Position numbers and translations under genes: made by a program | Notes under the pieces: generated by a model | The model's input: only the letters and a program-made list of their open reading frames with translations | Databases searched by the model: none | Told to the model about the DNA's origin: nothing | Part shown: in pieces, positions 1 to 8,251 of the stretch | Layout: every line of letters begins with the position of its first letter | Position numbering within the stretch: position 1 is the first letter of the stretch | Source of the DNA: Niallia sp. NCCP-28 | GTDB taxonomy: Bacteria > Bacillota > Bacilli > Bacillales > Cytobacillaceae | Direction of reading: 5' to 3' | Length of the DNA: 64,000 nucleotides | NCBI RefSeq assembly: GCF_023168165.1 | Contig: NZ_BQYJ01000003.1 | Location: forward strand, 434,001 to 498,000

Positions 1-914
1 TTTTGGCAGATTTAGAAGGAATAGAAGTGACAGCGTTTTGTGGGACGAGCATAGAAAAAGCGGAAAAGGAAGCAAAAAATTGGTCTAATGCTATTGGATA
101 TACAAAGGTAGAGGAAATGTTGGATAAACAGCGATTAGATGCTGTATATATTTGTGTTCCGCCAATGGCCCATGGAGATATCGAATATGCATTAATCGAA
201 AGAAGCATTCCTTTTTTTGTGGAAAAACCACTCGGCATACAAAAAGAACCCTTTGAAATGGCAAGGAAAGTAGGAGAGAAGGGGTTAATCACTTCTGTTG
301 GCTATCACTGGCGCTATAAAGATATAACCGCAAAAGCAGCATCTTTGCTTCGTGAACATAAAGTGGGAATGGCACTCGGTTATTGGATGGGAGATATGCC
401 AATGGTGCCGTGGTGGAGAGATGTCCATCAATCAGGAGGGCAATTTCTCGAACAAACCACTCATATTGTTGACCTTCTCCGTTTTTTATGTGGCGATGTA
501 CAAGAAGTATATGCGGCATACAGCAGCCAAATCATGCAAAACAAAGTAGAAGGAACATCCGTTTCTGATGTAGGAAGCGTGACTATGAAACTGAAATCAG
601 GCGCAATCGCCACCATCTCCAATACATGCATTCTTCCAGCATCCAATAAAGCTGGTCTTGAACTATATACAGATCAAGGAATAATTGAACTCCATAATGA
701 CAGAATACGGGAAATAAAAGCAAATCAAACAAGAGAATACAAAGAACAGCTTAATCCATACATAACAGAAAATAGTATATTCCTGCACGCAGTCAAAACA
801 GGAGACTCATCGAACATACTCTCAAGCTATCAAGACGCCGCTCAAACCCACCAAGTTACATTTGCTGCAAATCAATCAGCGGCAAGTGGGAAGCCCGTAT
901 TTATTGCAAACTGA
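1..914 (+). CDS. Gfo/Idh/MocA-family oxidoreductase, 5' truncated by window
   Basis: NAD(P)-dependent sugar or inositol dehydrogenase family. The reading frame is open from the window edge to the TGA at 912-914, so the N-terminal Rossmann GxGxxG lies outside. Visible hallmarks are the 'AVYICVPPMAHGD' strand/loop, the 'EKPLG' motif that contributes the catalytic lysine, and 'GYHWRYKD', followed by the C-terminal alpha/beta domain that binds substrate. The visible part is about 303 residues, typical for all but the first 20-40 residues of this family. Substrate cannot be told. A hairpin terminator follows about 110 bp downstream. Confident on family, not on specificity. Confidence 0.9.
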   Translation, partial: LADLEGIEVTAFCGTSIEKAEKEAKNWSNAIGYTKVEEMLDKQRLDAVYICVPPMAHGDIEYALIERSIPFFVEKPLGIQKEPFEMARKVGEKGLITSVGYHWRYKDITAKAASLLREHKVGMALGYWMGDMPMVPWWRDVHQSGGQFLEQTTHIVDLLRFLCGDVQEVYAAYSSQIMQNKVEGTSVSDVGSVTMKLKSGAIATISNTCILPASNKAGLELYTDQGIIELHNDRIREIKANQTREYKEQLNPYITENSIFLHAVKTGDSSNILSSYQDAAQTHQVTFAANQSAASGKPVFIAN

Positions 915-1020
915 GAGGTTTAATAAAAATAACATTGGTCTTATCAAAAAAAATTTAAAACCAGCAATTAATGTGTTTATCCAGCTGTAAAACAGGCTAT
1001 AACTAAAATGTATTCCCCTT

Positions 1021-1060
1021 TGCCGCCTTTGCCTTTTTATTTGGCAGAGGCGCTTTTTTG
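1021..1060 (+). terminator. rho-independent terminator
   Basis: GC-rich stem GCCGCCTTTGCC / GGCAGAGGCGC followed by TTTTTT. It lies downstream of the oxidoreductase. The A-rich left flank could also give some termination for minus-strand transcripts coming from the riboswitch at 1254-1326. Confidence 0.75.
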
Positions 1061-1253
1061 AAACGCTAAAATAGTGCGAAAAGGGAAAAAATGCAAAATA
1101 TTTCCCTATTCAAGAATTAGATGGCGAATTTGGAATTTTTGTTTAAGAATAAGAGGAAAGAGATAGATGCTGCTTAGAGATTTTGAGGTGTATCTAAGTG
1201 ATGAGTAAGGTGAGGGAATTTTCATATCTAGCAGGAAAAAAGGAGAAAAAGTT

Positions 1254-1326
1254 TTGCAACCCGGCGGCCATAGCAAATGCGTTAGGCCCGTGGCTTTGCG
1301 TCCTTTATTTTCATAAAGTTTGCCAA
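1254..1326 (-). promoter_or_regulatory. cyclic-di-GMP-I (GEMM) riboswitch, located 3' of a spo0E-like gene
   Basis: Read on the minus strand it has the GEMM-I core in order: GGCAAAC, a stem CTTTAT closed by a GAAA tetraloop and ATAAAG, GGACGCAAAGCCAC, GGGCCTAA, and a second arm ending GCCGCCGGGTTGC. These are the conserved ligand-binding segments of class I c-di-GMP aptamers. It starts 7 nt after the stop codon of the Spo0E-like gene on the same strand. No open reading frame with a ribosome-binding site follows it before the convergent oxidoreductase gene, so it appears to be a 3'-UTR or orphan riboswitch. The identity of the motif is strong; its mode of action is unknown. Confidence 0.88.
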
Positions 1327-1333
1327 TAAAAAA

Positions 1334-1540
1334 CTATAAATTAATAGTGTAATGGAATTTTGAGCTTTTAAATTGCTGATACTGAAAAATAAAATAATCC
1401 AGTTGTTGACTGATTTGAAGAGTGGTTGAGTTATTAAAGCCTTTTTCCATACCAACATGAATCAATTCTTTGCGCAACCGTTGAATCTGATTTTCTAGCT
1501 GATTTAGAGAATAGTCTTTTTCTTTATAGGTCTCAAGCAT
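1334..1540 (-). CDS. Spo0E-family aspartyl-phosphate phosphatase
   Basis: 68 residues, the usual size of Spo0E/YisI/YnzD-type proteins, which dephosphorylate Spo0A~P and delay sporulation. The signature SQQLD occurs in 'LQISQQLDYFIFQYQQ' in the second helix; the first helix is 'LNQLENQIQRLRKELI'. ATG at 1538-1540 is preceded by AGGAGTG at good spacing. A c-di-GMP-I riboswitch begins 7 nt beyond the stop. A frameshifted paralogue with the same riboswitch arrangement lies at 39453-39655. Confidence 0.88.
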   Translation of the reverse strand: MLETYKEKDYSLNQLENQIQRLRKELIHVGMEKGFNNSTTLQISQQLDYFIFQYQQFKSSKFHYTINL

Positions 1541-1775
1541 TTCAACACTCCTATCTTTTGGAAAAAATATAAGTAAAAGTAATTATACCAAATAATCTTA
1601 AAAAATCCTTAAATTTTATAAGGATTTTTTTTATTTTACTAAAAAAAGAAGCAAAAAGCAGGCATCTCATGCAAGTGGCCCATTAGAAATACATAAAATA
1701 AATTGAAAAGTTTATGTCACAGTTTAGAAAAGGAATACTAGAGGGCGTAGCTAATATACACAGAAATGGATAGAT

Positions 1776-1803
1776 AAAAAAGACTGCTCATATTTAAGCA
1801 GTC
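1776..1803 (-). terminator. terminator of the 33-residue peptide gene
   Basis: On the minus strand GACTGC, a 10-nt loop, GCAGTC and then TTTTTT. It lies 16 bp past the stop codon of the peptide gene at 1819-1920. Confidence 0.85.
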
Positions 1804-1818
1804 CCATAAAAGAAGTGA

Positions 1819-1920
1819 TTAATTTTTACTGATTTTTTCTTGGTAATTGCTCCATGCAGACATGGCAAAAGCAGCAATTATGTCCCCAGCAAATCTTAAT
1901 AAACCAACAACTAACTCCAT
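1819..1920 (-). CDS. 33-residue hydrophobic/amphipathic peptide
   Basis: The reading frame begins MELVVGLLRFAGDIIAAF and ends in the polar tail NYQEKISKN. It has a strong Shine-Dalgarno (AAAGGAG, 9 nt before ATG), a near-consensus promoter 23 bp upstream (1943-1971) and a dedicated terminator (1776-1803), so a mono-cistronic transcript is well supported. Length, one hydrophobic helix with charged tail and no signal-peptidase site recall small membrane-active peptides (phenol-soluble modulin-like peptides, type I toxins, leaderless bacteriocins), but I do not recognise a specific family. No antisense promoter was identified. Confidence 0.72.
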   Translation of the reverse strand: MELVVGLLRFAGDIIAAFAMSAWSNYQEKISKN

Positions 1921-1942
1921 AAAAATCAGCTCCTTTAATCTG

Positions 1943-1971
1943 ATTTTACAGATAATGGATATGTTTGTAAA
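1943..1971 (-). promoter_or_regulatory. sigma-A-type promoter
   Basis: Minus strand: -35 TTTACA (1966-1971), 17-bp spacer, -10 TAAAAT (1943-1948). It drives the peptide gene at 1819-1920. Confidence 0.75.
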
Positions 1972-2168
1972 CGATTTTTAAATGAATTGCTAAAGAAGTG
2001 CAGGAAAAAGTAAAGAATATTGATTTAATCATTTTGATCAGCTGAAAAGGTCTATTCTCCAACTGGAATTCAAAAACACTGATAGCAAAAGGTACTGATC
2101 TTATTAAAAAACAGCTCCAAAATCGTTAAAGTGGGAACAAATATTCTTTTCGGGGAGGAGAGTGTAAA

Positions 2169-2634
2169 ATGCAGCTTTATTTTTGTAATGAACTATTCAA
2201 AATACAATCAAAAATTACCAATTAACAGTAGAACAACTTCGCTATACTGGAGAGCCGATAGACTGTATAAAACTAGCAAAAGAAGATTTAGACCGTTATT
2301 CCATTTTAGCAATGAAAAATGATAAACTTGTAACTTTTTTTGTTTTACATAAAAATGAAGGGGTAAAACCATATTCAAAAACAATCATTCGATTTTATTA
2401 AGAGTATTTTCCAAATATTTCTGTTATCAAGGCGAGGGATATGGGAAAAAATTATTAGTGCAATTGCCTGCTTTTATAAAAGAAAATTTTAGTAAAATCA
2501 ATAAAATTGTATTAGCACGTAACCTTAAAAAGGAAGCAGCACAAAGATTATATACAAAGTGTGGATTTATAGATGAAGATGTACGAAGAATAGGCAAAAA
2601 AGGTGAGCTTATTATTAGGAGCTATTATCTATAG
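2169..2634 (+). pseudogene. GNAT-family N-acetyltransferase, frameshifted
   Basis: Fragments in different frames read as one acetyltransferase: 'LAKEDLDRYSILAMKNDK' then 'LVTFFVLHKNEGVKPYS', a stop, and then 'YQGEGYGKKLLVQLPAFIKE' with the acetyl-CoA-binding GxGYG motif, ending 'LYTKCGFIDEDVRRIGKK' and TAG at 2632. At least two frame changes are needed, so the gene is dead. Confidence 0.75.
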
Positions 2635-2805
2635 TTGCAGGAATCCCTTTTGATAAATAGCTGAAAAGGCAAATGTAAGCGGTTTATGGATATATATTAT
2701 ATGAATGATGATGTTGTACAGTAATATGTAAATAATAAATAGATGTTAGTATTATCTAAAGAGAGCTGGTACAAATGAATACAGGATTTAAAGAAGCGAA
2801 AAATT

Positions 2806-3081
2806 ATGCGCTTTGATTCAAATCAACATTTACACATAGGCTATTATGAAAATGGATATGATTTAGAAGCGGTCGCATATAAGGTTCTTGATGAAGATAA
2901 GTGGATAGTATTTTGGCCAAAGGATCAAAAATATGAGTTTAATAGAAAAATATTATCTTCCTGCAAATTCCATCCATACCATGAATATGAAATTTTCGCT
3001 ATACAACAAGAAGATTTATCTTATAAAACGGGTTGCAATCAATTTGCAGATTGGCTGAAAGCGGCTGGAATCATTGAATAA
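2806..3081 (+). CDS. hypothetical protein, 91 residues, possibly frameshifted at the 5' end
   Basis: An open frame of 91 residues rich in aromatic residues ('HIGYYENGYDLEAVAYKV'), family not recognised. The ATG at 2806 has no good ribosome-binding site. A better start, ATG 2775 after GAGAGCTGG, runs in the neighbouring frame for 13 codons ('MNTGFKEAKNYAL') and stops right at 2806. A single-base indel would fuse the two, so the gene may carry a fresh frameshift. Confidence 0.5.
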   Translation: MRFDSNQHLHIGYYENGYDLEAVAYKVLDEDKWIVFWPKDQKYEFNRKILSSCKFHPYHEYEIFAIQQEDLSYKTGCNQFADWLKAAGIIE

Positions 3082-3123
3082 GTCAACATTAATATGGTGA
3101 TGATGCAATGGGAGTATAGTTGT

Positions 3124-3552
3124 TGAGCAGTGACTATCTTTATAAAGAATTAATTAATATAGCTAGGAATTTAAAAGTAACTCCCGTTTTATACGGTAAT
3201 AATAGGCATAGATTTTTTTCCTCAGGATATAGATATTCTTGTTCCGCTAATGTTTATAGTCAATGATTGGGAGATGCTAAAAGCAACAATGAAGAAATTA
3301 GAGCATTTATTGATAAATTTAGGGAGCATAAGTTTGCAATTGGTTTTTCATTTGGAGAAGATTTATTGCCGTTTGCGGGCGTAGATTATAAAAATTTAAA
3401 AGCTGTGAAAGATGATGGTTCTGCCTATCGATTGTTGACAGCAGAAGATTACTTGTATGTATATAAAAAATCATTAAAAGATAGTTATTGAAGAACCAAA
3501 AATAATAATAAGGATAGAAGGAAAATGGGAATTTCAGAAGGCTTGCAGTGAT
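3124..3552 (+). pseudogene. nucleotidyltransferase-like protein, decayed in three frames
   Basis: Pieces in consecutive frames: 'SDYLYKELINIARNLKVTP', then 'QDIDILVPLMFIVNDWEML' (a DxD-containing, nucleotidyltransferase-like DIDILVP strand), then 'FAIGFSFGEDLLPFAGVDY' to 'AEDYLYVYKKSLKDSY'. The order matches a small Bacillus protein family of nucleotidyltransferase fold that I remember as hypothetical. Two frameshifts inactivate it. Confidence 0.6.
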
Positions 3553-3934
3553 GATGCAAAATAATGTGGCTAAAGAAATACTAACAGCGAGATGCACTAA
3601 ATTCATTAGCAGGGCAGCTGCTGTTTTTTATTATATTTTGCAGAAGCGGGGAAAAGGCATATTTATATTTATACGGGTGAAAAGTTCAGTTTTTGTGAAG
3701 AAGCATATGAAATAGCTGTTCAATTGGCAGTCCTAATCACATTATAATCTGCATATTGATGCTAACTCTTGTAGATGTGAGAACTTGTATGTGAAAGGGA
3801 TTGTTAATTCAAATTGTAATTTTATGTTAAAATAAATCTAGAGGTTGTGATAAAATGTTCTTTAATGAAGTTGGATAGAAGGGGAAGTTTGGTGAATTAG
3901 TATAAATATTTATTAAGCAAAGAAGGTGTAAACA
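3553..3934. other. intergenic, no intact gene seen
   Basis: A short open stretch (about 3640-3750) reads 'YIYTGEKFSFCEEAYEIAVQLA', which resembles the C-terminal end of some lost protein but lacks a start and has stops around it. No promoter or structured RNA was recognised. Confidence 0.4.
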
Positions 3935-4234
3935 TTGGAAGGAATGGAAATTTACTTTTTTATAAGACTAATCTTATTTATATTTATTTTGAGTTTGCTA
4001 GTTATTTTAATGTTAATGATAAGTCCATTAAAACATAAAAAACTTTTTAATGGCATAATGGTTGGGATGTTTTCTGCTCTAGCAGTTGTAGTATCAGGAA
4101 TAAATGTAATAATTACGGGATACTTAGGCGATGGCATATATCCAGGTGGGGATGCTTTAATCTCCTATTTGTTTTTAATTACTTTGCTATTGTCTGTTCT
4201 TAATCTTATTATCTATGCAAAAATTACAAAATAA
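3935..4234 (+). CDS. small integral membrane protein, 99 residues
   Basis: Three predicted membrane segments: residues about 6-27 ('FIRLILFIFILSLLVILML'), 40-62 and 73-94. TTG start at 3935 is supported by GAAGGTG 7 nt upstream; ATG at 3944 is the alternative. Family not recognised. It stands alone upstream of tRNA-Val. Confidence 0.6.
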   Translation: MEGMEIYFFIRLILFIFILSLLVILMLMISPLKHKKLFNGIMVGMFSALAVVVSGINVIITGYLGDGIYPGGDALISYLFLITLLLSVLNLIIYAKITK

Positions 4235-4336
4235 CAGGATTCTAAAGTTACGCAGTATTAAGTTCCTTTAGATGGGATGAAAACGATTCCTTGACAAAAA
4301 AGAACAGATGATTTAAACTTGAACTATACATATTCC

Positions 4337-4408
4337 GACTTGTTAGCTCAGTGGGAGAGCACTTCCTTGACAGGGAAGGGGTCGTGGGTTCAAGTCCCTC
4401 ACAGGTCA
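4337..4408 (+). tRNA. tRNA-Val (anticodon GAC)
   Basis: Acceptor stem GACTTGT / ACAGGTC forms seven pairs (one G-U), D arm AGCTC...GAGC, anticodon stem CTTCC / GGAAG with loop TTGACAG (anticodon GAC), T arm GTGGG TTCAAGT CCCTC, discriminator A. CCA is not encoded. A solitary tRNA next to accessory genes is a classical integration site; no attL/attR pair could be demonstrated. Confidence 0.9.
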
Positions 4409-4429
4409 TTACCGCAAAACGTTGATATA

Positions 4430-4461
4430 AAAGGGTTTCTCGATATTCGAGGAACCCTTTT
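4430..4461 (+). terminator. terminator after tRNA-Val
   Basis: Nearly perfect hairpin AAAGGGTTTCTCGA / TCGAGGAACCCTTT followed by TATTTTG. It works in both orientations. Confidence 0.8.
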
Positions 4462-4630
4462 ATTTTGAAAAATATTTGGCAACTGACCAAATGACTGACC
4501 ATTTTAATTGTAGTTTTGGAATAAAGTTTGATTTATTTCAATTAGTCTTATTTTATCAAGCATTATCAACCAGAAAAAACTAATAAACTTTTACAGGGAC
4601 AAGTACTATATAACGATCAAGGAGATATAT

Positions 4631-6964
4631 ATGAGAAAATTGTTCAAAGAATATCATCCTGAATTATTAAATGAATATGATTACAATAAAAATGAAAAAA
4701 ATTTACTTGAAACTCTTACGGTGGGTTCTCGTAAGAAAGTTTGGTGGATTTGTAAAGAAGGTCATCCATCATATGAATCTACATGCCCTAATCGAATTAA
4801 CAATAATAGTGGTTGTCCATATTGTTCTAATTTGAAAGTATACGAAGGAAATTCCTTAGCTACTCTTTCACCACATATTGCAGCTGAGTGGAATTATGAA
4901 AAAAATGGAGATTTGACACCTAATAATGTTGCTAATGGTTCTAGTAAGAAGGTTTGGTGGCTATGTAAGTATGGACATGAATGGGAAGCTATTATAAACC
5001 CTCGTACTAAACGTGGCGTTGGATGTCCTGACTGTTTTAAGAGAACGAATACTTCTTTTTCTGAGCAATGCATCTTTTATTATCTTCAAAAAGTATATCC
5101 TGATGTCAAAAACCGAAAAAAATTACAAATCAATGGAGAATTATTTGAGGCAGATATTTATATAGAAGATTCAAATATTGCTATAGAATACGATGGTTCG
5201 AGAACTCATAAGGATAAATTTGATAAAGATTTAAAAAAACGAATGTCTTTTCAAAGTGCAGGAATTAGAATTATTAACGTACGTGAAGGAGAATTGCCTT
5301 CTTTAACTGAAAATTATAAGGACGAACTGATCATTGAAGAAGGTAGAAGAATAAATGATCAAAATAGAACTGAAATGATAAAAAAATTGATGACTCTTTT
5401 AAATATAAATTATTCATTTGAAATCGATGTAACTAAAGATCGAGTTCAGATTTTAGAGATGTACCACCGAGTTAGAGCAAAAAATAACGTATTACAAAAA
5501 GCACCAGAAATTGCAGCACAATGGCATCCTATAAAAAATGGAAATTTAAAGCCCGAATACTTTCCTTTTGGATCAAAAGAAAAAGTTTGGTGGTTGGGTA
5601 AATGCAAGCATGAATGGGAGTCTAGTATATATACTCGAACAAAAATGGGTTATGGATGTCCTTATTGCCGAAATCTCTATGTAAATGAAACGAATTCGTT
5701 AGAAAGTTTAAATCCAGAAATGCTTGCATTTTGGGATTTTAATAAAAACGATGATGATAAAATATATCCTTCTCAAGTTGTTCCTAGTTCTCCTAAAGAA
5801 GCCTGGTGGAAATGTTCTAAGGGACATTCTTTTAAAAGCGGAATAAGGGTAAGGTTAGCAAGTAAACATGAAGGATGTCCTTACTGTATCGGTCGAAAAG
5901 TTAGTATAGAAAATTCATTAGGCACTAAACGCCCCTGGATATTTCAATATTGGGACTTTAAAAAAAATAAAAAGACTCCCTATGAATTCACTGCAAAATC
6001 TGAATCGAATGTATGTTGGAGATGTAAAAAATGTAATCATATATGGCAAGAACGAATCGATTATATTGAAAGAAGAAAATCTTATAAATGTCCTAATTGC
6101 GAAATTAAAAATATTAGGCCTACAATCCCCTGTGATGGAAATCCAGATAAGTTATTAACAGATTATCCAATATTTTTTAATGAGTGGCATGCGGGAAAAA
6201 ATGGTAATCTTGATGTTGGTGCGTTATTATGCGGAAGTAAAGAAAGTGCCTGGTGGAAATGTAAAGAAGGGCATGAATGGTATAAACAAATTAATCGGAG
6301 AACGAAAAGATTTAAAGATTGCCCAAGATGTTATTCAAACACCACTATAAAAAATCCAATTTCTAAGAATCAAAAGTTAATGCAATATTGGGATTTTGAG
6401 GAAAATGTTTATGAGCCTAGTGATATAGGAAGCTATTCTTCCCTTAAATTACATTGGAAATGTGAAAAAAATCATCGTTGGATACAGTCTCTTGAAACTA
6501 TAGTTACATGTCTAGAGTGTAGCAAAATTAATTTAGGGCTTAAAAACAAAAAATTATTACGTCAGCACGCGGATGTGTTTCAAGAATGGGACTTTGTGAA
6601 AAATAAAAATATAGATTTAGAGCTTTTAAAAATGGGAAGCCATAAAAAATATTTTTGGAAGTGTAAAAAAAATCCTGAACATATATGGGAAAGTACTATT
6701 CTCAATCGAATTGGTCCAAATAAAAATGGTTGTCCCTATTGTTCTGGCAAAAAACAAGGCTCTGAAAAGCTACTTCAAAATGCAAGACCTGACGTTTCAA
6801 AGTATTGGGATTTTAAAAAAAATAAAGATACGCCATTAGATGCTCTTGTTGGTTCTGGAAAAAGAAGATTTTGGAGATGTTCTGATTGTCAACATGCCTG
6901 GGAAAATCGAATTGATAGTGTTACAAAAAGAAAATATATTTGTCCATCTTGTAAAAATAAATAA
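4631..6964 (+). CDS. multi-zinc-ribbon (DUF4379-like) protein with embedded PD-(D/E)XK nuclease
   Basis: 777 residues. Nine repeats of a treble-clef/zinc-ribbon unit of the form WWxCKxGHEW...R...GCPyC (DUF4379, 'probable zinc-ribbon'): two before and seven after a globular insert. The insert (about residues 140-245) reads 'FEADIYIEDSNIAIEYDG' then H-K-D-K-F-D and 'AGIRIINVRE', the layout of Vsr/DUF559-type PD-(D/E)XK nucleases (D174, E185, D187). Repeat 3 has WLGKCKH in place of WxCKxGH, and some others lack a ligand. The start ATG follows AAGGAG. It sits alone between tRNA-Val and prophage debris. Likely DNA-binding and DNA-cutting; a role in defence or in a mobile element is inference. Confidence 0.82.
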   Translation: MRKLFKEYHPELLNEYDYNKNEKNLLETLTVGSRKKVWWICKEGHPSYESTCPNRINNNSGCPYCSNLKVYEGNSLATLSPHIAAEWNYEKNGDLTPNNVANGSSKKVWWLCKYGHEWEAIINPRTKRGVGCPDCFKRTNTSFSEQCIFYYLQKVYPDVKNRKKLQINGELFEADIYIEDSNIAIEYDGSRTHKDKFDKDLKKRMSFQSAGIRIINVREGELPSLTENYKDELIIEEGRRINDQNRTEMIKKLMTLLNINYSFEIDVTKDRVQILEMYHRVRAKNNVLQKAPEIAAQWHPIKNGNLKPEYFPFGSKEKVWWLGKCKHEWESSIYTRTKMGYGCPYCRNLYVNETNSLESLNPEMLAFWDFNKNDDDKIYPSQVVPSSPKEAWWKCSKGHSFKSGIRVRLASKHEGCPYCIGRKVSIENSLGTKRPWIFQYWDFKKNKKTPYEFTAKSESNVCWRCKKCNHIWQERIDYIERRKSYKCPNCEIKNIRPTIPCDGNPDKLLTDYPIFFNEWHAGKNGNLDVGALLCGSKESAWWKCKEGHEWYKQINRRTKRFKDCPRCYSNTTIKNPISKNQKLMQYWDFEENVYEPSDIGSYSSLKLHWKCEKNHRWIQSLETIVTCLECSKINLGLKNKKLLRQHADVFQEWDFVKNKNIDLELLKMGSHKKYFWKCKKNPEHIWESTILNRIGPNKNGCPYCSGKKQGSEKLLQNARPDVSKYWDFKKNKDTPLDALVGSGKRRFWRCSDCQHAWENRIDSVTKRKYICPSCKNK

Positions 6965-6992
6965 GGTAAAGTCCATTCTATAAAATAAAACA

Positions 6993-7017
6993 AAGCCCTT
7001 GATTTTGGAGGGGCTTA
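6993..7017. terminator. bidirectional terminator hairpin
   Basis: AAGCCC / GGGGCTT stem between two convergent genes. On the minus strand it is followed by TGTTTTATTTT, overlapping the stop codon of the 7015-7271 gene. Confidence 0.65.
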
Positions 7018-7271
7018 TAATTTACCAATGATTTTCATAAATTCAACATTTTTGATGGGGATTATGTAGTCGAACCCTTGTGTATCTTTTATAGCGAACA
7101 TTGATAGCTCAGGGAAATAACCGTTGATACAACCTTCTATTTTTTCGAGGACAGCTCCAACCTTGTAAGTTACTTCAAGTTCTAGATCATTTTGTTCACA
7201 AAAATCAAAAAAACTGTATTCGTTATTTGTTTTAACAAGTATTGAATCATCTTTTTTTGCTTAAATGCCAT
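7015..7271 (-). pseudogene. hypothetical small protein with poly-A frameshift
   Basis: From ATG 7269-7271 the frame reads MAFKQKK, meets a run of seven A, and only continues ('DDSILVKTNNEYSFFDFCEQ', then 'FPELSMFAIKDTQGFDYIIP') if one base is inserted in that run. The total span is one base short of a multiple of three. Family not recognised. Either a frameshift mutation or slippage at the A tract. Confidence 0.55.
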
Positions 7272-7339
7272 ATAAATCATCTCTACTCATTTATCTATAA
7301 AAAGTATGAGGACGATGAATTATTTATGATAAATATTTT

Positions 7340-7906
7340 TTATAAGAAGATTTTTATCAAAATATTACTTTGGGGGTTTAAAACTTTTTCCTTAGTTATT
7401 GGCGTTTTACCAAGATCATCAACTTTGACCAGATATGTTTGGATATTATCTTTATCTAAATTAGCGTCAGGAACTTTACAGCAAATACAAGTAGTTTCGT
7501 TCATCATACCATAAATATAAAGATAGTCATTTTCATTAGGCAATTGAAATTTATATTTTATATGGTATTTGCGGAAGTTAAATATTATTTTGGCAATTTT
7601 TCCTGAAGAAATTAAAGAAAAAATAAATACAGTACAACCTGCACTTACGGAGAAACCGAGCAGTTCACTATCAATTTTATGTCTTAATATAAAATGATTA
7701 AAGGCTAACCAAAAAAATCCAAATATAATTCCAATTAACAAGGAAAACATGAATACGCTGTAAATATTACTTTTTCGTTTTTGTTCGTCTGTTAGAAATT
7801 GATAAGCCACGTTTGATTTTGACATATAAGTATCATAAGTGACTAAAGATCCAAAAAAGATTGAAAGGATAGAAATAATGCTAAGAAGAGTAGAGATATT
7901 TTTCAT
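7340..7906 (-). CDS. membrane protein, 188 residues, unknown function
   Basis: N-terminal hydrophobic segment (residues 5-25), two further membrane segments (about 50-72 and 82-103), then a soluble C-terminal half with a C-I-C-C cluster ('MNETTCICCKVPDANLDKD'). ATG follows GAGG at 7-nt spacing. No family recognised. Confidence 0.6.
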   Translation of the reverse strand: MKNISTLLSIISILSIFFGSLVTYDTYMSKSNVAYQFLTDEQKRKSNIYSVFMFSLLIGIIFGFFWLAFNHFILRHKIDSELLGFSVSAGCTVFIFSLISSGKIAKIIFNFRKYHIKYKFQLPNENDYLYIYGMMNETTCICCKVPDANLDKDNIQTYLVKVDDLGKTPITKEKVLNPQSNILIKIFL

Positions 7907-8050
7907 TTATTAACCTCACTTTTAGTTATTTTTATACATTAAGTACGAAGTAATAGGTTAAAAGTTTCATTGTTGGAGAAATAAATAAGATTTTATCTAT
8001 CAACTAGAAATTAAAAAAGAATTATTATATTAAATTAGGAGGAATCCTAA

Positions 8051-8251
8051 ATGCGTTTGAAAGATTTAACAATTAATCCTAGTACAATGCGACTAGAAAT
8101 TGATATAATGGAATAAAAAGGAACCTTTGCCATTGTGGTTTGTAATGGAAAGGCGAAGTTAACTCAGTTACCGGAACATGGAGAGACAAAGATTATCACT
8201 CATCAAGGGAAGGTGAAACGGGTTAAGTTTGATGAGGGGGAAGATTTTTGA
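8051..8251 (+). pseudogene. XtrA-like phage protein (DUF3954) with in-frame stop
   Basis: Open except for a TAA after codon 21. The pieces are 'INPSTMRLEIDIME', stop, 'KGTFAIVVCNGKAKLTQLPE' and 'GETKIITHQGKVKRVKF'. The order matches the XtrA/DUF3954 proteins found before the late-gene activator in PBSX-like prophages. Its TGA overlaps the TTG start of the PIN_8 gene (TTGA at 8248-8251). Confidence 0.7.

Noticed and set aside
4248-4502. 84-codon minus-strand frame across the tRNA
   Set aside because: It is the antisense of tRNA-Val and its terminator (the typical 'GLEPTTPSLSRKC' artefact), not a gene.
4337-4520. attL core for an integrated element at tRNA-Val
   Set aside because: ACTGACCAAATGACTGACC after the tRNA is suggestive, but no second copy of the tRNA 3' end was found and the only integrase is a distant fragment.
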